Of a stretch of DNA of 8,749 nt, positions 6,623 through 8,749 are shown one piece after another (position 1 is the stretch's first letter; each line of letters opens with the position of its first letter). Source of the DNA: a bacterium (GTDB lineage Bacteria; Bacteroidota; Bacteroidia; Cytophagales; Thermonemataceae); assembly GCA_025362415.1 (NCBI GenBank), contig JANYGM010000008.1, forward strand, positions 1 through 8,749, in the 5' to 3' direction. The notes under the pieces were generated by a model. It searched no databases. It worked only from the letters and a program-made list of their open reading frames with translations, and was not told the origin of the DNA. Both the position numbers and the translations under genes were made by a program.

Positions 6623-6789
6623 TTTGCTACCGTACACTGTTTTAAAAAGAGATTATGGTCTGTACCGTAATGCAATGAAGGTCAGACCATAATCTCTTTT
6701 TAAAACGAGCTTACTCTTTGTTATTAGTGGTCTGACCTCCGTTCCACTACGGTACAGACCGCTAATAACAAAGAGTGTACGGTAACAAA
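6623..6789. mobile_element. 167-bp MITE-like element with 16-bp terminal inverted repeats
   Basis: The ends TTTGCTACCGTACACT (6623-6638) and AGTGTACGGTAACAAA (6774-6789) are inverted repeats with one mismatch, and exact 9-bp duplications flank them. Inside are two long hairpins. Hairpin 1 has perfect 24-bp arms at 6639-6662 and 6683-6706 with a 20-nt loop. Hairpin 2 has 21-bp arms at 6714-6734 and 6755-6775 with one wobble. With the terminal stem they form a three-way junction. There is no ORF, so it would need a transposase supplied in trans. A 9-bp duplication occurs in several DDE transposase families, including IS1 and some IS4-group elements, so the parent cannot be named from this alone. 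Confidence 0.85.
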
Positions 6790-6798
6790 GCTAAAACT
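6790..6798 (+). repeat. Right 9-bp target-site duplication, GCTAAAACT
   Basis: This is the exact second copy of 6614-6622 and abuts the right terminal inverted repeat. It is followed by AATAATAATCT, the remaining tail of the interrupted 85-bp unit. The last bases before the next gene (6810-6828) are plain AT-rich leader. Confidence 0.82.
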
Positions 6799-6828
6799 AA
6801 TAATAATCTACCATAAAATAAATCTCTG

Positions 6829-7767
6829 ATGAAAAAAATATTTTTAATATTTATGATTTGTATTCAATTTCAAATTGTAAAAGCGCAAGTATCAGCAGAA
6901 ATTGGCAAAATTTCTCTGTCTGTGGTTATGCCCGAGAATAGTGATGAGCTAGATGCCACGCAATTAGCAAAATTATCAACCAAAATCTCTCAAATAGTTA
7001 CAAATTATGGCATTGATGCGGGTAGTCCTAATAATAATTTTGTAATTTACCCGAAATTTACTATCTATGAAACAAATATCGTGGAGGGTGGAATGCAAAA
7101 TATCACAGTCGTAAAAAGTGAATTAAGTTTGTTTGTCAAGCAAGTGGATAATAATATTCTTTTTGCGTCAGTGAGCAAAATAATCAATGGAAGTGGTAGC
7201 AATGCTTTTGCAGCAACTACAAACGCATTATCAAAAATCAATATAAATGATAAAGACTACAAGATATTTATAGAAAATAGTAAAGCTAAAATTCTTCAAT
7301 ATTATGAAACTCAATGCTTAAATATTATTGAAAAAGCAGAAAATTTTGCAAAAAAACAAGATTTTCAACAAGCAGTTGGCTTGCTTATGAGCGTTCCTGA
7401 AGAAACAGAATGTTACAAAAAAGCACAAGAAAAATCTTTGGTATTTTATAAAAAATATCAAGACCAAGAATGCAGAAAAATCATTCACGAAATCAACTTA
7501 AATGTTGCTAACAATGACTATACACAAGCAACAGAAAATTTGAAACTAATAATGCCTTCTTCTTCGTGTTTTGAGGAGGCAAAAATAATCATAAACAGAA
7601 TTGAAAATAAAATAGATGCAGCCCAAAAACAACAACTTTCTCTACAAATAAAAGTTTATGAAGACCAAGTCGCATTACAAAAACAACGCCTTGATGCACT
7701 AAAAGAAATAGCCATTGTACAACAAAAAAATAGACCAAAAATTTATTATAATTATATCATTCGTTAG
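6829..7767 (+). CDS. Exported protein conserved in Bacteroidota, 312 aa, with helical-repeat middle and C-terminal coiled coil
   Basis: A classic signal peptide (MKKIFLIFMICIQFQIVKA) ends before Gln20. Residues 24-140 look alpha/beta (FVIYPKFTIYETNIVEGG, then SELSLFVKQVDNNILFASVS), like a periplasmic CsgG-type fold. Residues 155-260 are helical with paired motifs that suggest degenerate TPR-like repeats: YETQCLNIIEKAENFAKKQD, then QAVGLLMSVPEETECYKKAQ, then YTQATENLKLIMPSSSCFEE. Cysteines at 163, 195, 214 and 247 fall in equivalent positions of these repeats and might form disulfides after export. The C-terminus (262-297) is a Gln/Lys coiled coil with KVYEDQVALQKQRLDALKEI. I recall similar proteins in Bacteroides, ending with a related coiled coil and a YN...R tail, but with no assigned role. 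It may work with the DUF6175-like protein upstream. No lipobox is present. The start is supported by the signal peptide. Confidence 0.82.
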   Translation: MKKIFLIFMICIQFQIVKAQVSAEIGKISLSVVMPENSDELDATQLAKLSTKISQIVTNYGIDAGSPNNNFVIYPKFTIYETNIVEGGMQNITVVKSELSLFVKQVDNNILFASVSKIINGSGSNAFAATTNALSKININDKDYKIFIENSKAKILQYYETQCLNIIEKAENFAKKQDFQQAVGLLMSVPEETECYKKAQEKSLVFYKKYQDQECRKIIHEINLNVANNDYTQATENLKLIMPSSSCFEEAKIIINRIENKIDAAQKQQLSLQIKVYEDQVALQKQRLDALKEIAIVQQKNRPKIYYNYIIR

Positions 7768-7809
7768 GAAAAATACAAATTATTCATTAACAAATAAATC
7801 CAAATTTTT

Positions 7810-7971
7810 ATGAGCAAAATCCCAATGTGCCCTACTTGTGGTAATACCAAAAGTGGCACGACTGTCAAAAGATGTTCCCTTTGCAAAAAAGTAAGATGTA
7901 ATTATTGTAATTTTAATAAATGCCCTTGTGGTAGCCATTCTGTTGAAAAGACTTGGACAATTGGAAGTTAA
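7810..7971 (+). CDS. Cys-rich zinc-ribbon-like small protein, 53 aa
   Basis: The ATG at 7810 opens 53 codons ending TAA at 7969-7971. Eight cysteines fall at residues 7, 10, 22, 25, 30, 33, 38 and 40, in the pattern CPTC...CSLC...CNYC...CPC, with His43 nearby. Four closely spaced CxxC or CxC pairs suggest binding of two zinc ions in a rubredoxin/treble-clef-like knuckle arrangement. It has no signal peptide or membrane segment, so it is cytoplasmic, with a Lys/Arg-rich surface compatible with nucleic-acid or protein binding. It begins 42 bp after the stop of the exported protein and is followed by a strong hairpin terminator at 7999, so it is probably the last gene of that transcript. The function is unknown. 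The regular Cys spacing argues strongly against a chance ORF despite the short length. Confidence 0.75.
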   Translation: MSKIPMCPTCGNTKSGTTVKRCSLCKKVRCNYCNFNKCPCGSHSVEKTWTIGS

Positions 7972-7998
7972 ATAAAAATAATTATGCCAAATAATCAG

Positions 7999-8046
7999 TA
8001 ACCTTCACCTGTAATTTAAAATTTTTGTGAAGGTTATTTTATTTAT
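7999..8046 (+). terminator. Likely intrinsic terminator after the Cys-rich gene
   Basis: TAACCTTCAC (7999-8008) and GTGAAGGTTA (8027-8036) form a perfect 10-bp stem with an 18-nt AT-rich loop, followed by the T-rich run TTTTATTTATTTATTTT. The position, 28 bp past the stop at 7971, fits termination of the upstream transcript and separates it from the regulator gene. Confidence 0.72.
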
Positions 8047-8117
8047 TTATTTTATATTTTAACATATATTGTTAGCGTAATATGAAGGCACTTTTTTAGA
8101 AAAAGTGAAAAAAAAAC

Positions 8118-8148
8118 TTGACAAACTCAATTTTAGTTTCTATCTTTA
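8118..8148 (+). promoter_or_regulatory. Bacteroidota-type promoter for the XRE regulator
   Basis: TTG at 8118-8120 and TATCTTTA at 8141-8148 (TAnnTTTG with the last base A) are separated by 20 nt, the expected spacing for the primary sigma factor of this phylum. Transcription would start near 8154, leaving a leader of about 60 nt before the ATG at 8218. A further small palindrome, CACTTTTT/AAAAAGTG (8089-8107), lies just upstream. Confidence 0.65.
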
Positions 8149-8152
8149 TAAA

Positions 8153-8180
8153 AGTAAACAACTTTTATCCGTTGTTTACT
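8153..8180. promoter_or_regulatory. Operator-like inverted repeat (AGTAAACAAC / GTTGTTTACT)
   Basis: Perfect 10-bp arms at 8153-8162 and 8171-8180 flank the 8-nt spacer TTTTATCC. The site covers the predicted transcription start of the XRE gene, immediately after the -7 box, an ideal place for a dimeric repressor. Autoregulation by the downstream protein is the natural inference. As RNA it would form a 5' leader hairpin, so an RNA-level role cannot be excluded. Confidence 0.6.
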
Positions 8181-8217
8181 ATTTTTAAATCATTATAAAC
8201 CTTAAAAAAATAGTCAA

Positions 8218-8568
8218 ATGAATATCAACGAAAAAATTAGAAAAATACGTGAAATGCGTGATTACTCGCAGGAGTACGTGGCAGGAAAGCTGAAAATGAC
8301 ACAAGGTGGCTACAGCAATTTGGAGAAAAATACAGATATTGTGTATTCCAAATTGGAAGAAATAAGCAATATTCTTGAGGTAAATATCATTGATTTGATA
8401 ACATACGACGAGAAAAATATTTTATCTAATTATTTAGCCAGCACAGATAAAGACTATCAAGTTATGGCAACAGAAAATTTAAAAAATCAATATGAATTAC
8501 GGATTTTAGAAAAGGAAAAACAGATTATATTTTTGCAAGACTTATTGCAACAAATGGTACTGAAATAA
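8218..8568 (+). CDS. XRE-family helix-turn-helix transcriptional regulator, 116 aa
   Basis: Residues 5-62 form a Cro/C1-type HTH domain: IRKIREMRDYSQEYVAGKL leads into the recognition region with MTQGGYSNLEKN (28-39), then the helix around LEEISNILEV (46-55) and the INVxDLI-like closing segment IIDLI (57-61). After a linker, residues 88-114 form an amphipathic coiled coil (YELRILEKEKQIIFLQDLLQ), probably for dimerisation. Stand-alone XRE proteins with this short C-terminal coil are common in Bacteroidota and often act as autoregulated switches. A well-formed promoter at 8118-8148 and a palindrome at 8153-8180 precede it, supporting that reading. The A-rich leader AAAAAAATAGTCAA before the ATG matches other starts in the window. 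It is separated from the left by a terminator and may be co-transcribed with the ORF that starts 53 bp downstream. The target genes are unknown. Confidence 0.88.
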   Translation: MNINEKIRKIREMRDYSQEYVAGKLKMTQGGYSNLEKNTDIVYSKLEEISNILEVNIIDLITYDEKNILSNYLASTDKDYQVMATENLKNQYELRILEKEKQIIFLQDLLQQMVLK

Positions 8569-8621
8569 ATAATAAAAAAGTAAGTAAGAAAACAAATCAT
8601 CAATTTATAAAAAATAAAAAA

Positions 8622-8749
8622 ATGAAATATCAACCAAATCAGAGTACCAACCAAACACAAGCCTTGTCAAATTTTTATCATGATAAAGACGAAACCTATA
8701 AAAATTCTGATGTTTATAAAATGTTTCAATATCTTGGATACAAATATCA
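8622..8749 (+). CDS. Hypothetical protein, N-terminal fragment cut by the window edge
   Basis: An ATG at 8622 after the A-rich leader ATAAAAAAAATAAAAAA-type tract opens 42 codons without a stop. It starts MKYQPNQSTNQTQALSNFYH and is polar, with tyrosines and later VYKMFQYLGYKY. There is no signal peptide or membrane helix. It lies 53 bp after the XRE regulator in the same direction, so it may be its partner or target. Too little is visible to assign a family. A short open frame in AT-rich DNA could be chance, but the start context and codon use resemble the neighbours. Confidence 0.45.
   Translation, partial: MKYQPNQSTNQTQALSNFYHDKDETYKNSDVYKMFQYLGYKY

Larger units (their letters stand above)
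6549..6809. repeat. 85-bp palindromic tandem unit, copy 2, interrupted by an insert at 6623-6798
   Basis: The first 74 bp (6549-6622) and the last 11 bp (6799-6809) together match copy 1. The arms 6554-6573 and 6596-6615 form a 20-bp stem with two wobble pairs. Each half also folds alone: TTTGTG/CACAAA around TCTT in the left half, and ATTGCTTGTG/CACAAGCAAT around AAGA in the right half. The unit can therefore switch between one long stem and two short ones. Removing the insert and one GCTAAAACT restores a continuous 85-bp unit. Confidence 0.78.

Noticed and set aside
6623..6789. tRNA-like or integron attC-like structure
   Set aside because: The three-way fold has no anticodon arm, T-loop or CCA features, and no core-site motifs of attC; the inverted ends plus a 9-bp duplication explain it better as a transposable element.
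6464..6810. CRISPR array
   Set aside because: Only two 85-bp units are present, they are palindromic and contiguous without unique spacers, and no cas genes are in the window.
6550..6810. Simple insertion with a 21-bp direct repeat
   Set aside because: The long direct repeat (6529-6549 and 6790-6810) is better explained as the shared tail of two tandem units plus a 9-bp target duplication around the shorter insert.
8089..8107. Intrinsic terminator at CACTTTTT/AAAAAGTG
   Set aside because: On the plus strand the stem is followed by an A-run instead of T, and on the minus strand the T-run precedes the stem; neither orientation fits a terminator.

Overview
The window looks like chromosomal DNA from an AT-rich member of the Bacteroidota, probably Cytophagales-like. 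Three things point there: coding sequence rich in Asn, Lys and Ile; starts preceded by A-rich tracts with no Shine-Dalgarno; and candidate promoters of the Bacteroidota type (TTG, about 20 nt, TAnnTTTG). Two conserved families that I associate with this phylum also occur (a DUF6175-like secreted protein and its secreted neighbour). The species cannot be named from sequence alone.

Layout. A DUF1800 gene runs off the left edge on the minus strand (1-588). Divergent from it is a tight plus-strand cluster: a 60-aa hypothetical (778-960), a 133-aa coiled-coil membrane protein (974-1375) and a glutamine-dependent asparagine synthetase (1379-3382). After a repeat-filled gap comes a DUF3375 protein (3659-5182), the family of JetA, the kleisin-like subunit of the Wadjet SMC plasmid-defence complex. 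JetB, JetC and JetD are not beside it. Next are two exported Bacteroidota proteins (5492-6421 and 6829-7767), a 53-residue Cys-rich zinc-ribbon-like protein (7810-7971), an XRE-type regulator with a clear promoter and operator-like palindrome (8218-8568), and the start of another ORF cut by the right edge (8622-8749).

The intergenic DNA is the most unusual part. The gap at 6422-6828 can be dissected fully: a 39-bp A/T-rich repeat, then two 85-bp tandem palindromic units. The second unit is split by a 167-bp MITE-like element with 16-bp terminal inverted repeats (one mismatch) and a 9-bp target-site duplication, GCTAAAACT. The insert folds into a three-way junction with two long hairpins whose cores are inverted copies of each other. 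Other palindromic elements lie at 3424-3438, 3439-3531 and 5222-5355. The 39-bp repeat recurs in inverted orientation at 3523-3561, so jetA and the DUF6175-like gene lie between inverted repeats.

How the parts relate. The asnB cluster could be one transcript. The two exported proteins plus the Cys-rich protein may form a second unit, although hairpin DNA separates the first two. No complete defence operon is visible; the solitary JetA-like gene and the layered mobile palindromes are the points most worth following up.
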